Positions 19,628-28,615 of a DNA stretch of 64,000 bases are shown here, one piece after another (the stretch's first letter is position 1; each line of letters starts with the position of its first letter). Below the pieces are notes generated by a model. It made no database searches. It was not told where the DNA came from and saw only the letters and a list, made by a program, of their open reading frames with translations. The translations under genes and the position numbers were made by a program. The stretch is from assembly GCA_963728655.1 (NCBI GenBank), contig CAVSLD010000002.1:955701-1019700 (forward strand). The letters are read 5' to 3'. Source of the DNA: Iamia sp963728655. GTDB lineage: Bacteria > Actinomycetota > Acidimicrobiia > Acidimicrobiales > Iamiaceae.

Positions 19628-20043
19628 ATGCCCACCGACGACGAGCACCCGGCCCGGGCCGCGTCCCAGCGCTCCATGGCCGCGGTCGAGGCCGGCGACC
19701 GCGACGCCTGGCTGGCCCTGTTCGCCCCCGACGCGGTGGTGGAGGACCCGATCGGCCCGTCGATGTTCGACCCCGAGGGCGCCGGCCACCACGGCCCCGA
19801 GGGCATCGCCGCCTTCTACGACACCGTGATCGGCCCCAACCAGGTCCGCTTCTCCATCGACGCGTCGTACGCCTGCGGCGACGAGGTGGCCAACGTCGGC
19901 ACCATCACCACCACCCTGCCCGACGGCAGCCGTGCCGTGGTCGAGGGCGTCTACACCTACCGGGTCGACCCGAGGGCCGCCTCGCCGCCCTCCGCGCCTT
20001 CTGGGAGCCCGACGCCATCCGCTTCGAGCCCCCCGCGGGCTGA
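19628..20043 (+). CDS. SnoaL/NTF2-like protein, one frameshift
   Basis: A 137-residue small alpha+beta barrel protein of the SnoaL-like/ketosteroid-isomerase superfamily. It starts at ATG 19628, with GGAGG 6 bases upstream. The pattern RSMAAVEAGDRDAWLALFAP, then DAVVEDPIGPS, is typical of the N-terminal helix and first strand. A one-base shift at about 19,970 separates the last part (RLAALRAFWEPDAIRF), ending at TGA 20041-20043. Such proteins are isomerases, dehydratases or lipid-binding helpers; the function here is unknown. It follows an F420-linked oxidoreductase by 72 bases and is probably in the same operon. Confidence 0.75.
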
Positions 20044-20070
20044 CGTCCCACCTACGCCGAACCCTCACGA

Positions 20071-20187
20071 CCTGCGGCAGATGGGGGCGGTCTTGTCCCG
20101 CATGTGCCGCAGGTTGTGGCGTGGGGAGGGGCACTTCGGATCTTGCGGCAGATGGGGGCGGTCTTGTCCCGCATGTGCCGCAGGTTG
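20071..20187. repeat. two direct copies of a 47-bp palindromic repeat
   Basis: Two nearly identical 47-base copies (20,071-20,117 and 20,141-20,187) read CCTGCGGCAGATGGGGGCGG, then TCTTGTCCCGCATGTGCCGCAGG. The ends are inverted (CCTGCGGCA / TGCCGCAGG), so each copy can form a hairpin. They are separated by 23 unrelated bases. Two more copies in the same orientation lie at 21,224-21,342, on the other side of the AbiEi/DUF559 gene. Confidence 0.9.
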
Positions 20188-20204
20188 CGACGGTCGGCGG
20201 GCGG

Positions 20205-21145
20205 TCAGGCTGCGCCGCTCCGCCGGGTGAGGGCGTCGGCTCGGGCTTGGCGCACCTCGGCCACGATGGACTCCGGCCGCCGGAGGACCCGGGCCTTCGA
20301 GAAGCGGAGCACGGCCCAGCCGCGGAGGACGAGGTCGTTCTGACGAGGCAGGTCGCGCTCGCGGACCTCGTCGAAGAGGTGGATCGTAGCCATCGCACTC
20401 GATGGCGACCATCAGCTCGGGGTAGGCCATGTCGACCTCGGCGATGAAGCGCTCGCCCTCGAACACCCGGTGGTGGAGCACCGGCTCGGGGAGGCCGGCG
20501 CCGGTGAGCAGGCCGAGGACGAGGAGCTCGACGTCGGTGTCGGTCACCTCCTCCCGGTGGGCGTTGGCGAGGATCACGGCGCGGAGCCGACGGATGCCCG
20601 GCCGACCGCGGCGGGCGTGGCGAGCCAAGCGTCGAGATGAGCGAGGACCAGGTGACGAGCTCGTCCCGACGCGAGCCCTCGATCACGCTTGGTCAGCCGC
20701 TGGACGCCGATGTACCGGGCCAGGTCGAGCAGCGTCCGATCCATGTCCGTCGTCGGCACACCGTCACGCAGCACGCCGGCAACGGTCGAGGTCGGTGCTC
20801 TCATGGGTCCGGACGCCGTCGCGGCGGTACCGCCGGCCTCGGGGGATCGACAGCTCGAGACCGGCACGACCGAACGCTCGGGCGCTCCCACAGGCGGGCG
20901 GCCGCCAGGTGCGAGGCGAGTGTGCCCTCGCCGGCTGCCAGCACCGCCGCCAGCTCCCGCGTGGCCCAGTCCGTGGGTGCACCGTTGACCAGGTAGACGC
21001 CGTCGTCCATGCGGAGCCAGCGACCCGACCCGAGCCGACGCTTGACGTGGCCCTGCGTGCCGCCCGCTGCTCGGACATCCTGGAGGGTGATCAGCATCCG
21101 TTGTCGACGGGCCACCGCAGCCAGCGTTCGGTCCAGCCCGTCCAT
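20205..21145 (-). CDS. AbiEi-antitoxin-like / DUF559 endonuclease-like protein, several frameshifts
   Basis: Read from ATG 21145, the first part (MDGLDRTLAAVARRQRMLIT, LQDVRAAGGTQGHVKRRL, RWLRMDDGVYLVNGAP) matches the winged-helix N-terminal domain seen in AbiEi-type antitoxins. A middle helical region (TTDMDRTLLDLARYIGVQRL) and a C-terminal DUF559 domain follow. DUF559 is related to the Vsr mismatch endonuclease fold and is recognised here by AEVDMAYPELMVAIECDG and the terminal NDLVLRGWAVLRFSKARVL. Four or more one-base shifts interrupt it. Corrected length is about 310 residues, usual for this very common actinobacterial family. Its cellular role is not established. The gene is flanked by two pairs of 47-bp palindromic repeats. 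Confidence 0.65.
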
Positions 21146-21223
21146 GCGTCCTCCGATCCTCGTGGGCGTCGGGGGAAGCAGCCGCCCACCTACCCGCTGC
21201 GTCGGTCCGCGAAGCCTCCCGTT

Positions 21224-21342
21224 CCTGCGGCACATGACGGCCGGTCTTGTCCCGCATGTGCCGCAGGTTGTCGACATCGGGCGGGCTCACGCGTTCCTGC
21301 GGCAGATGAGGGCGGTCTTGTCCCGCATGTGCCGCAAGTTCG
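21224..21342. repeat. second pair of the 47-bp palindromic repeat
   Basis: Copies at 21,224-21,270 and 21,296-21,342 match those at 20,071-20,187 with a few substitutions (CACATGACGGCC instead of CAGATGGGGGCG in the first). They are again separated by about 25 unrelated bases and have the same orientation. The inverted ends TGCGGCA/TGCCGCA are kept. They lie between the start of the AbiEi/DUF559 gene and the end of leuS. Confidence 0.9.
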
Positions 21343-21405
21343 TGGCGGTCGCCGTGTCGGCGCCACCGAGCGTCGGTGAGGCGGAGGCCTCGGGCGGGAG
21401 GGGCG

Positions 21406-24277
21406 TCAGGCGACGACGAAGTTGACCATGCGGCCGGGGACGACGATCGACCTTGCGGACCGTCGCGCCGTCGAGCAGGGCGGCCACCTTGGCGTCGGCC
21501 CGGGCCGCGGCCTCCAGGGCCTCCTGGTCGGCGTCGGCGGGCACCGAGATGCGGCCCCGGACCTTGCCGTTGACCTGCACCGGCACCTCGACGGTGTCGT
21601 CGACCAGCCAGGCCTCGTCGGCCATCGGGGTAGGGCTCGTGGGCCAGGGAGCGCCTCGTGGCCCAGGCGGGACCACAGCTCCTCGGCCGCGTGGGGGGCG
21701 ACCGGCGCCAGCAGCAGCACCAGCGGCTCGGCCACCGCCCGGGGCACGCCGCCGTCGGGGAAGGCCGAGGTCAGGTGGTTGGTCAGCTCGGTGATGCGGG
21801 CGATCGAGGTGTTGAACCGCAGCGTCTCCATGCCGTCGCGCACCGACGGCGATGGTGCGGTGCAGCACCCGCAGGGTGTCGTCGTCGGGGTCGACGTCGG
21901 CCACCCGGGCCGCGCCGGTCTCCTCGTCGACCACGACCCGCCAGATGCGCTGCAGCAGGCGGTACATGCCGACCACCGCGGTGGTGTCCCACGGGCGGCT
22001 CTGGTCGAGCGGTCCGCTGAACATCTCGTAGAGGCGCAGGGTGTCGGCCCCGTAGCGCTCGCACATCTCGTCGGGGGCGACCGCGTTCTTCAGCGACTTG
22101 CCCATCTTCCCCAGCTCGCGGTGCACCTGCGGCGCCGTCGAGCGCGGTAGGCCGCCGTCGTCCTCGACCACCGTCGGCGGCCTCGACGTAGAAGCCCCGC
22201 TCGTCGGTGTAGGCGTAGGCCTGGATCATCCCCTGGTTGAACAGGCGCCGGTACGGCTCCGACGACGACACGTGGCCCAGGTCGAAGAGGACCTTGTGCC
22301 AGAAGCGGGCGTAGAGCAGGTGCAGCACGGCGTGCTCGACGCCGCCGACGTAGAGGTCGACGCCGCCGCAGTCGCCCTCCCACTGCGGGCCCATCCAGTA
22401 GCGCTCGTTCTCGGGGGCGACCAGCTCGTCGTCGTCGGTGGGGTCCAGGTAGCGCAGCTCGTACCAGCACGACCCGGCCCAGTTGGGCATGGTGTTCAGC
22501 TCGCGGCGGTAGGTCGGCCTCGCCGTCGCCCAGGTCGAGGGTGACGGTGCCCCAGCCCTCGACCCGGCCCAGCGGGGGCTCGGGCTCGGAGTCCTCCCGG
22601 TCCGACGTGGTCGGGCGTGAAGTCGTCCATGGGCGGCAGCTCGAGCGGCAGCTGGTCGGCGGGCAGGGCCCGGGGCTCGCCGTCGTCGCCGAACACGATG
22701 GGGAAGGGCTCGCCCCAGTAGCGCTGGCGGCTGAACAGCCAGTCCCGCAGCTTGTACTGGACCGTGGCCGTGCCCGCGCCCTGCTCGACCAGCCAGGCGA
22801 TGATGGCCGCCTTGGCCTCGGCGATGGCCATGCCGTCGAGGAAGTCGCTGTTGCGATGGCCGGGCCGTCGCCCACGTAGGCCTGCGCCGTCGAAGTCCGT
22901 CGGGTGGGCGTCGACGGTGCGGACGATGGGCAGGTCGAAGGCCTCGGCGAAGTCCCAGTCGCGCTGGTCCTGGCCGGGCACGGCCATGATCGCCCCGGTG
23001 CCGTAGCCCATCAGCACGTAGTCGGCCACGAAGACCGGGATCGCGGTCGCCGTTGACCGGGTTGGTGGCGGTGGTGCCGGTGAACACGCCGGTCTTGGCC
23101 CGGTCGCCGGCCTGGCGGTCCATGTCGGAGCGGCGGCTGGCCGGCCTCGACGTAGGAGCCGCACGGCGTCGGCGGGGGTGGCCGACCCACCGGTCCACAC
23201 CGGCGGGGTGCCGTCGGGCCAGGCCTCGGCGGTCAGGGCCTCGACCAGCGGGTGCTCGGGGGCGACGACCATGTAGGTGGCGCCGAACAGCGTGTCGGGC
23301 CGGGTGGTGAAGACCTCGAGGTCGCCGCGCGGCGGTGGCGAAGCGGACCCGGGCGCCGGTGGAGCGGCCGATCCAGTTGCGCTGCTGGGTCTTGATGGCG
23401 TCGGACCAGTCGAGCAGGTCGAGGTCGTCGAGCAGCCGGTCGGCGTAGGCGGTGATGCGGAGCATCCACTGCTCCATGGGCCGGCGGAACACGGGGAAGT
23501 TGCCCCGCTCGCGAGCGCCCGTCGGCGGTGACCTCCTCGTTGGACAGCACCGTGCCCAGGCCCGGGCACCAGTTGACCGGCACCTCGGCCAGGTAGGCCA
23601 GGCGGTGGGCGTTGAGCACGCTTCCGCCGCCCGGAGGCGTCGAGCTCGGACCACGGCGTGCCCGACGGGTTGGTGCCGGGTGCGGGCTCGCGGGTGCCGG
23701 CGTCGAGCTCGGCCTCCAGCTCGGCGACGGGACGGGCCCGGTCGGCGTCGGTGTCGTACCAGCTGTCGAACAGCTGCAGGAAGATCCACTGGGTCCAGCG
23801 GTAGAAGTCGGGGTCGGTGGTGGCGACCGACCGGCGGGGGTCGTGGGCCAGGCCCAGGCGCCGCAGCTGGCGGCGCATGTTGGCGATGTTGGCCTCGGTG
23901 GTGACCCGGGGGTGGGTGTTGGTCTGCAGGGCGTACTGCTCGGCGGGCAGGCCGAAGGCGTCGTAGCCCATGGTGTGGATCACGTTGTGGCCGGTCATCC
24001 GCAGGTAGCGGGCGTAGACGTCGGTGCCGATGAACCCCAGCGGGTGGCCCACGTGGAGGCCCGACGCCGGACGGGTACGGGAACATGTCGAGCACGTAGC
24101 GCTTGGGCGCGGTCCGCGACGGCGTCGAAGCCCGTCGGCCAGGTCGCCCACCGGGTTGGGGGCGTGGAAGGTGCCCTCGGCCTCCCAGCGGTCCTGCCAG
24201 CGTGGCCTCGATGGCGACCCGGCGAGGGCGGCGGTGTAGCGGTGCGCGGGCTGGTCGGGCTCGGGGGTCTCGGCCAT
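21406..24277 (-). CDS. leuS: leucyl-tRNA synthetase, many frameshifts
   Basis: A class I aminoacyl-tRNA synthetase of about 957 residues charging tRNA-Leu. It starts at ATG 24277 (MAETPEPDQPAHRYTAALAG). The HIGH motif is in HVGHPLGFIGTDVYARYLRM. The editing (CP1) domain is recognised by FTTRPDTLFGATYMV. The KMSKS loop is the KMGKSLKNAV variant common in actinobacteria. The C-terminus PGRMVNFVVA ends at 21406. At least eight one-base interruptions occur (for example near 21,450, 21,845, 22,170, 22,510, 22,605, 22,850 and 23,330). Because the enzyme is essential and all motifs are intact, these are most likely errors in the sequence. Confidence 0.88.
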
Positions 24278-24343
24278 GTCCGCACGGTACTCCGAGGCCT
24301 GGTCACGGCCGTAGGCCGTTGCCGCTCCCGGCGCCCGCAGCCC

Positions 24344-25768
24344 TCAGCGGTCGCCGACGGGCTGCTGCTGCTCGGGGATCTCCAGCGGGCGGAGGTAGCG
24401 GACCTCGTCGACGAAGGACTCGAACGGGAACAGGCGCTGGACCGGCGAGGTGCGGTCGAGGCGGATGAGGGCGTCGCCGGGGGAGGCCATCTGCGGCCAC
24501 AGCAGCACGACGGCCACGGCCATGCCCACCAGCGACCCGACCAGGACCCGCACCCGGGCGATGCCGGCCTCGGCCACCACCAGGGCGACGAGGGGCGCCA
24601 CCTGGACGAAGTACCGGTTCCCGAGGCTCTGGCCGCCGCCGTAGTAGTTGCCCGGGAACAGCAGGACGTAGAAGGCGACGTAGGCCGCCAGCCCGAGCGC
24701 ACCGGCGACGCCCAGGCCCGACCAGCGGCGGACGGCGAGGAGGGCCAGCCCCAGCCCGATCACCGCCGTCGGCACCCACACGACCATCCCGGTGTGGCGC
24801 CCCACCAGGTACCCCACCGCGGCCTTGGCCTTGGGGCCCGGCTCCGAGGTCAGGGCGTCGGCCACGTAGCTCGCGGACACCACCTCGTCGGTGGGGGTGC
24901 GGGCGACCCTGGGCGGGTCCTCGGCCAGGGCCGCGTCGGTGGGCAGCACGCCCTGGTAGGAGACGTAGCGCTCGCCGCCGTAGGGGGTGGGCGAGTCCCC
25001 GCCCGACGCCCACAGGTAGGGGGTGACGGCCAGGGCGAAGGTGGCCGCGGCCAGGCCGACGACGGCCAGGCGCCGACCCGGCGTGGGGCTCCGCCACGCC
25101 ACCAGGGCGACGAGGGGCCCGACGGCCAGCAGCATCGGGGCCTTCTCGGCCACCAGGACCCCGGCCACCACGGCGAGGGCGAGGGCCGCCAGGGCGCGGC
25201 CGTCCCGGGCCCGCTGGGCCGCCAGGGCCGCGAGGGCGACGCCGGCGGCGAAGAACAGCTCGACGCCGAGGGCGAAGGCCGACAACCCGACGGCGGAGAC
25301 CAGCACCAGGCCCGAGGCGAAGGCCAGCCCCGCCGGCGCGCCCAGGCGGCGGACCAGGACCAGGGCGGCGGCCCCGAAGGTCACCGCCAGCAGGGCAGCG
25401 TCGACCACGGCCACCCCCCAGCGCACCCCCAGCACCCGCACCGGCGCGGCCAGCAGCACCGAGTACGCGTAGGGCTTGGCGAAGGTGATCGTCTCCCCGT
25501 CGCGCTGGGAGAACAGACCGTTGGGATCCGCGGTCCAGTGCACCTCGTCCCACTGCTGGAGGTCCCCGGCGTCGAGCACCAGGTCGCCGTCGTGGCCCAG
25601 GCTGAGGGCCTGGAGGAGGTAGGAGGACTGGTCGGCGACGATCGGCTCGTCGGTCACGTCGTGGGCCAGCACCGCGACGAGGATCCCGGCCAGCAGCACC
25701 CCGCTCAGGACCGCGGCGACGCCGGTGGCGCTGGGCCGGCGGGACGGTCGTTCCGCCGGCGCGTCCAT
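24344..25768 (-). CDS. polytopic membrane protein, GT-C glycosyltransferase-like
   Basis: About 474 residues from ATG 25768 with at least ten hydrophobic helices. An acidic first extracellular loop follows helix 1 (VTDEPIVADQSSYLLQAL), where GT-C enzymes such as dolichyl-phosphate-mannose transferases carry their catalytic Asp. Later loops are long and polar (WASGGDSPTPYGGERYVSYQ). The frame is intact. GT-C enzymes use polyprenyl-phosphate sugars to glycosylate lipids or envelope polymers. No gene for a specific substrate is adjacent, so the function is only a fold-level guess. It lies in the same direction as another large GT-C-like protein at 26,100-28,511. Confidence 0.65.
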   Translation of the reverse strand: MDAPAERPSRRPSATGVAAVLSGVLLAGILVAVLAHDVTDEPIVADQSSYLLQALSLGHDGDLVLDAGDLQQWDEVHWTADPNGLFSQRDGETITFAKPYAYSVLLAAPVRVLGVRWGVAVVDAALLAVTFGAAALVLVRRLGAPAGLAFASGLVLVSAVGLSAFALGVELFFAAGVALAALAAQRARDGRALAALALAVVAGVLVAEKAPMLLAVGPLVALVAWRSPTPGRRLAVVGLAAATFALAVTPYLWASGGDSPTPYGGERYVSYQGVLPTDAALAEDPPRVARTPTDEVVSASYVADALTSEPGPKAKAAVGYLVGRHTGMVVWVPTAVIGLGLALLAVRRWSGLGVAGALGLAAYVAFYVLLFPGNYYGGGQSLGNRYFVQVAPLVALVVAEAGIARVRVLVGSLVGMAVAVVLLWPQMASPGDALIRLDRTSPVQRLFPFESFVDEVRYLRPLEIPEQQQPVGDR

Positions 25769-25873
25769 CGGCCGCACCCTACCGACGGTGCCGGCCACGG
25801 GACCGGAGCCCCCCGACGGTGCGGCGGTGGGCTGGTCGCCGGTCCCCGGGGTCTCCTCCGTCCTCGGTGAAGA

Positions 25874-26050
25874 GGTGGCCCGCCCTCGGCCGGATCGGTA
25901 CCGGGAACGGATGCGGGCGGCTGGGGCGCTCGGAACGGATGCGGGCGGGCGCTCGGACAGGTTCGGTCGGGCGCGGATCCGGTTCTTGGCACGGAGATGT
26001 CCCGTCCTCGGCCCGATCGGTACCGAGAACGGGTTGCGGGCGGCCGCTCG
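25874..26050. repeat. direct repeats containing the GGTACCG(A/G)GAACGG motif
   Basis: This 330-base gap between two membrane-protein genes holds two approximate copies, about 60 bases long and 122 bases apart, of a block reading CCCTCGGCCGGATCGGTACC, then GGGAACGGATGCGGGCGGC. The core GATCGGTACC lies at 25,893-25,902 and again at 26,015-26,024; partial copies (CGGAACGGATGCGGGCGG) sit between. The same core, as inverted pairs, occurs at 36,743-36,883. I see no gene here. Confidence 0.75.
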
Positions 26051-26099
26051 GACAGGGTTGGGGTGGGGCTCCTGCCGGGCTGGGTCGGAGCTGCTCGGC

Positions 26100-28511
26100 T
26101 CAGCCCGGGGGGAGGGCGACGGGGCCGGCGACGAGGACGGTGCGGCCCGAGCGGGTCTGGCTCGGGCGGCGGGTGAGGCTGGAGCGCAGGACGATGTCGT
26201 CGTCGCTGCTCACCGAGACGGTGGGGCGGGCGCCCAGCGGGGTGAGGACCGAGCCGGCCGGGCCCACCAGCCACAGGGGACGTCCCTCCACCGCCCAGGC
26301 CCGGGCCAGGGCCTCGACCTGGGCCGGGTCGGCCCCGTCGGGGTCGACGACGCCCCCCACCGGTCGGTCGCAGAAGGCGGTGAGGGCCGGCACCCACCCC
26401 TGGGCGGGGAGGGCGACGGTGAGCAGGGCGGCGTCGGCCGGCACCTCGGCGCACAGGTCGCGGACCATGGCCACCTCGTCGGTGTGCTGGCGCATCCGCA
26501 CGAGTGGGGCGAGCACCACCAGGGGGTGGGCGACCATGGCCACGGCCACGACGACGGCCGCGGTCCCTGCGGCCGGACCCGTCCGCCCGAGGCGGCCACG
26601 CCGCTCCCACAGCCACCGGGCCAGCCAGGCCGCGGCGAGGAGGGCGCCGGGCAGCACGGCGGGCAGGAGGCGTCGGCTGGCCCAGGGCTGGTCCGGGTAG
26701 ATCGACGGCCGGGCCAGGTACAGCACCAGGGGAGGGGCGACCACGCCCGCGACCAGCGCCTCGATCCGCACCCGCCGCCCTCGGAGCCAGCCGGCCAGGA
26801 GGAGGGCCCCGCCCATCGTCGCCGCCGCGACCGTCGCCGCGCCGAGGTACCAGACCAGCCAGCGGCCCGAGAGCTCGGCGTAGGTGCGCCCGGGGTCGAT
26901 GTCCTGGCCCTCGGCGGCCTGCAGCCCGGCGGTGATCGACGAGTCGGGCAGCTCCCCACCGGAGGGGAACGCCGGCCGCACCACCACGAGGAGGAACGCC
27001 AGGCCCACGGCCGCGACCGCCGCGGCGATGGCCCAGGCCCGGGGCGCCACCCACGTCCGCTCCCACGAACCGGTCCGGACATCCGTCGCCCCGACGATGC
27101 CAGCCCGGACCGGTTCGCCCCCGTCGGCGAATTGGTCAGGGATCCGGGCGTCCTGGCGCCGAGGATCCCGACCGGTTCGGGTTGCGTCGCCCTGGTCCCC
27201 CCCGACCGGGACGGCGGTCTCACCCCCGTCGGCGAAGTGGTCAGGGATCCGGGCGTCCTGGCGCCGAGGATCCCGACCGGTTCGGGAGGGTCCGCCGAGG
27301 AGACGATCGGCGAGGGTGCGCAGGCGGTCGGGGCCGGCGAGGGCCACCACGACGACGAGGGCCAGGCCACCGAGGGGGAGTGCGGTCTGGACCAGCACCT
27401 CGCTGCGGTGGGCGTCGAGGTAGGACCGGGAGAGGTACCAGCCGTCGGCCATCCCGGCCAGCCACCCCACCCCGGCGGGCACGGCCACGGCCAGGGCGAC
27501 CCGGGCCCGGCGGGACCCGCCCGGTCGTCCTCGGGCGACGGCGGCCCAGAGACCGACCACCAGGACCAGACCGCTCACCGTCACCAGGCCGTCGAGGCGG
27601 GCCATGGTGGCGGCCCCGAAGGCGGCGCCGGCGACCACGGCGCGGGGGACCGATCGCTCGGCCAGGGCGGCGTCCAGGGCCCACAGGCCCCCGGCGACCA
27701 GGGCGAACAGAGGCCACTCCGAGTAGAGGTCGCGGCTCAGGTGGGCGAAGGGGAGCGAAGCACCCAGGGCGACGCCCACGACCAGGGCCAGGGGTGCGCC
27801 GACCACCCGCCGGGCGACGGCCATGAGCAGCAGGAGCCCGGCCCCGGCCAGCAGGGCACCGGTCCGCACCATGAGGGCGTCGCCGCCCACCCAGCCCAGG
27901 GCGGCGGCCTGGACGGGCAGCAGGTGGAGGCCGAGGAACCCCCGGCGGGCCCCGTTCACCAGGCGGTCGCCGGCGCTGGACTCGAGGACGTCCTCGTCCG
28001 CGGTGAAGGGCCCCGGGGGTGGGGTGTCGGGGAGGAGGGTCCCCTGGCTGCGGGCCGTCACCGCGGTCGACACGTAGACGCCGGGGTCGCGGTCCCGTAG
28101 GGCGTGGGCGTTGGTGAAGGCCAGGCTCGGCCCGACGGCGAGGGCGGCGACGACCAGGGCGGCGGGGAGGAACCAGCGGGGGCACGCGCGGTCGGGGGCC
28201 ACGGCGCGGTCGGGGCGCCACAGGGCCAGCAGGACGGCGGTGGCGACGGCGACGAGCGGGACGCCGAGCCACGGCCGGAGGTGGCCCAGCCCGGCCAGGG
28301 GGACGAGTGCGGCCGATGCCGTCAGCCCGCAGACGAGGACGGCGAGGAGGCCGCTGGCCAGCCGGCCGCCCGAGGCCGGACGACCGGCGGCGACCGGGCG
28401 ACCGCCGGTGGGCGTGTCGCCGCTGACCGGGCGACCGGCGGTGGGCGGGGCACCGTCGACGGCGATCCCCGGTGAGGTCGGGCCCGCCGCCCCGGGCCGC
28501 TCGGTCGCCAC
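26100..28511 (-). CDS. large polytopic membrane protein, GT-C-like, with an internal repeat insertion
   Basis: About 803 residues from GTG 28511. The N-terminal 50 residues are a Gly/Arg/Pro-rich low-complexity stretch (TGGRPVAAGRPASGGR). Then come about twelve membrane helices with the GT-C-like acidic first loop (HALRDRDPGVYVS). A cytoplasmic loop near the middle contains two copies of a charged 22-residue block (RTGRDPRRQDARIPD) encoded by a 66-bp DNA repeat. After this the membrane region resumes (RAWAIAAAVAAVGLAFLLVV). The C-terminus is a soluble extracellular domain. The family is probably mannosyltransferase-like; the substrate is unknown. The frame is intact throughout. Confidence 0.65.
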   Translation of the reverse strand: MATERPGAAGPTSPGIAVDGAPPTAGRPVSGDTPTGGRPVAAGRPASGGRLASGLLAVLVCGLTASAALVPLAGLGHLRPWLGVPLVAVATAVLLALWRPDRAVAPDRACPRWFLPAALVVAALAVGPSLAFTNAHALRDRDPGVYVSTAVTARSQGTLLPDTPPPGPFTADEDVLESSAGDRLVNGARRGFLGLHLLPVQAAALGWVGGDALMVRTGALLAGAGLLLLMAVARRVVGAPLALVVGVALGASLPFAHLSRDLYSEWPLFALVAGGLWALDAALAERSVPRAVVAGAAFGAATMARLDGLVTVSGLVLVVGLWAAVARGRPGGSRRARVALAVAVPAGVGWLAGMADGWYLSRSYLDAHRSEVLVQTALPLGGLALVVVVALAGPDRLRTLADRLLGGPSRTGRDPRRQDARIPDHFADGGETAVPVGGDQGDATRTGRDPRRQDARIPDQFADGGEPVRAGIVGATDVRTGSWERTWVAPRAWAIAAAVAAVGLAFLLVVVRPAFPSGGELPDSSITAGLQAAEGQDIDPGRTYAELSGRWLVWYLGAATVAAATMGGALLLAGWLRGRRVRIEALVAGVVAPPLVLYLARPSIYPDQPWASRRLLPAVLPGALLAAAWLARWLWERRGRLGRTGPAAGTAAVVVAVAMVAHPLVVLAPLVRMRQHTDEVAMVRDLCAEVPADAALLTVALPAQGWVPALTAFCDRPVGGVVDPDGADPAQVEALARAWAVEGRPLWLVGPAGSVLTPLGARPTVSVSSDDDIVLRSSLTRRPSQTRSGRTVLVAGPVALPPG
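27116..27286. repeat. 66-bp direct repeat inside a coding sequence
   Basis: Copies at 27,116-27,181 and 27,221-27,286 differ at only two positions and are 105 bases apart. Each runs from CCCCCGTCGGCGAA through CAGGGATCCGGGCGTCCTGG to GATCCCGACCGGTTCGG. They lie within the GT-C-like gene and are translated in frame as two near-identical Arg/Asp-rich blocks. Both the sequence and its GGATCC/CCGGTT content resemble intergenic repeats rather than membrane-protein coding DNA. Confidence 0.9.
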
Positions 28512-28615
28512 GGCGCGGGACGCTACTCGCCGCCCCCGGCGAGCGGCCGGGGGAGGGCGACGCGCACCTGTCGCCCGGGAGTAACGGTCCGCAGAGGTGG
28601 GCAGTCTCACCCTGC

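Noticed and set aside
20071..21342. CRISPR array
   Set aside because: Only two copies on each side, repeats are long (47 bp) and imperfect, the 'spacers' are 23-25 bases, and no cas genes are nearby.
21406..24277. leuS as a pseudogene
   Set aside because: All catalytic and editing motifs are intact and each break is a one-base insertion; an essential enzyme with normal ends is better explained by sequence error.
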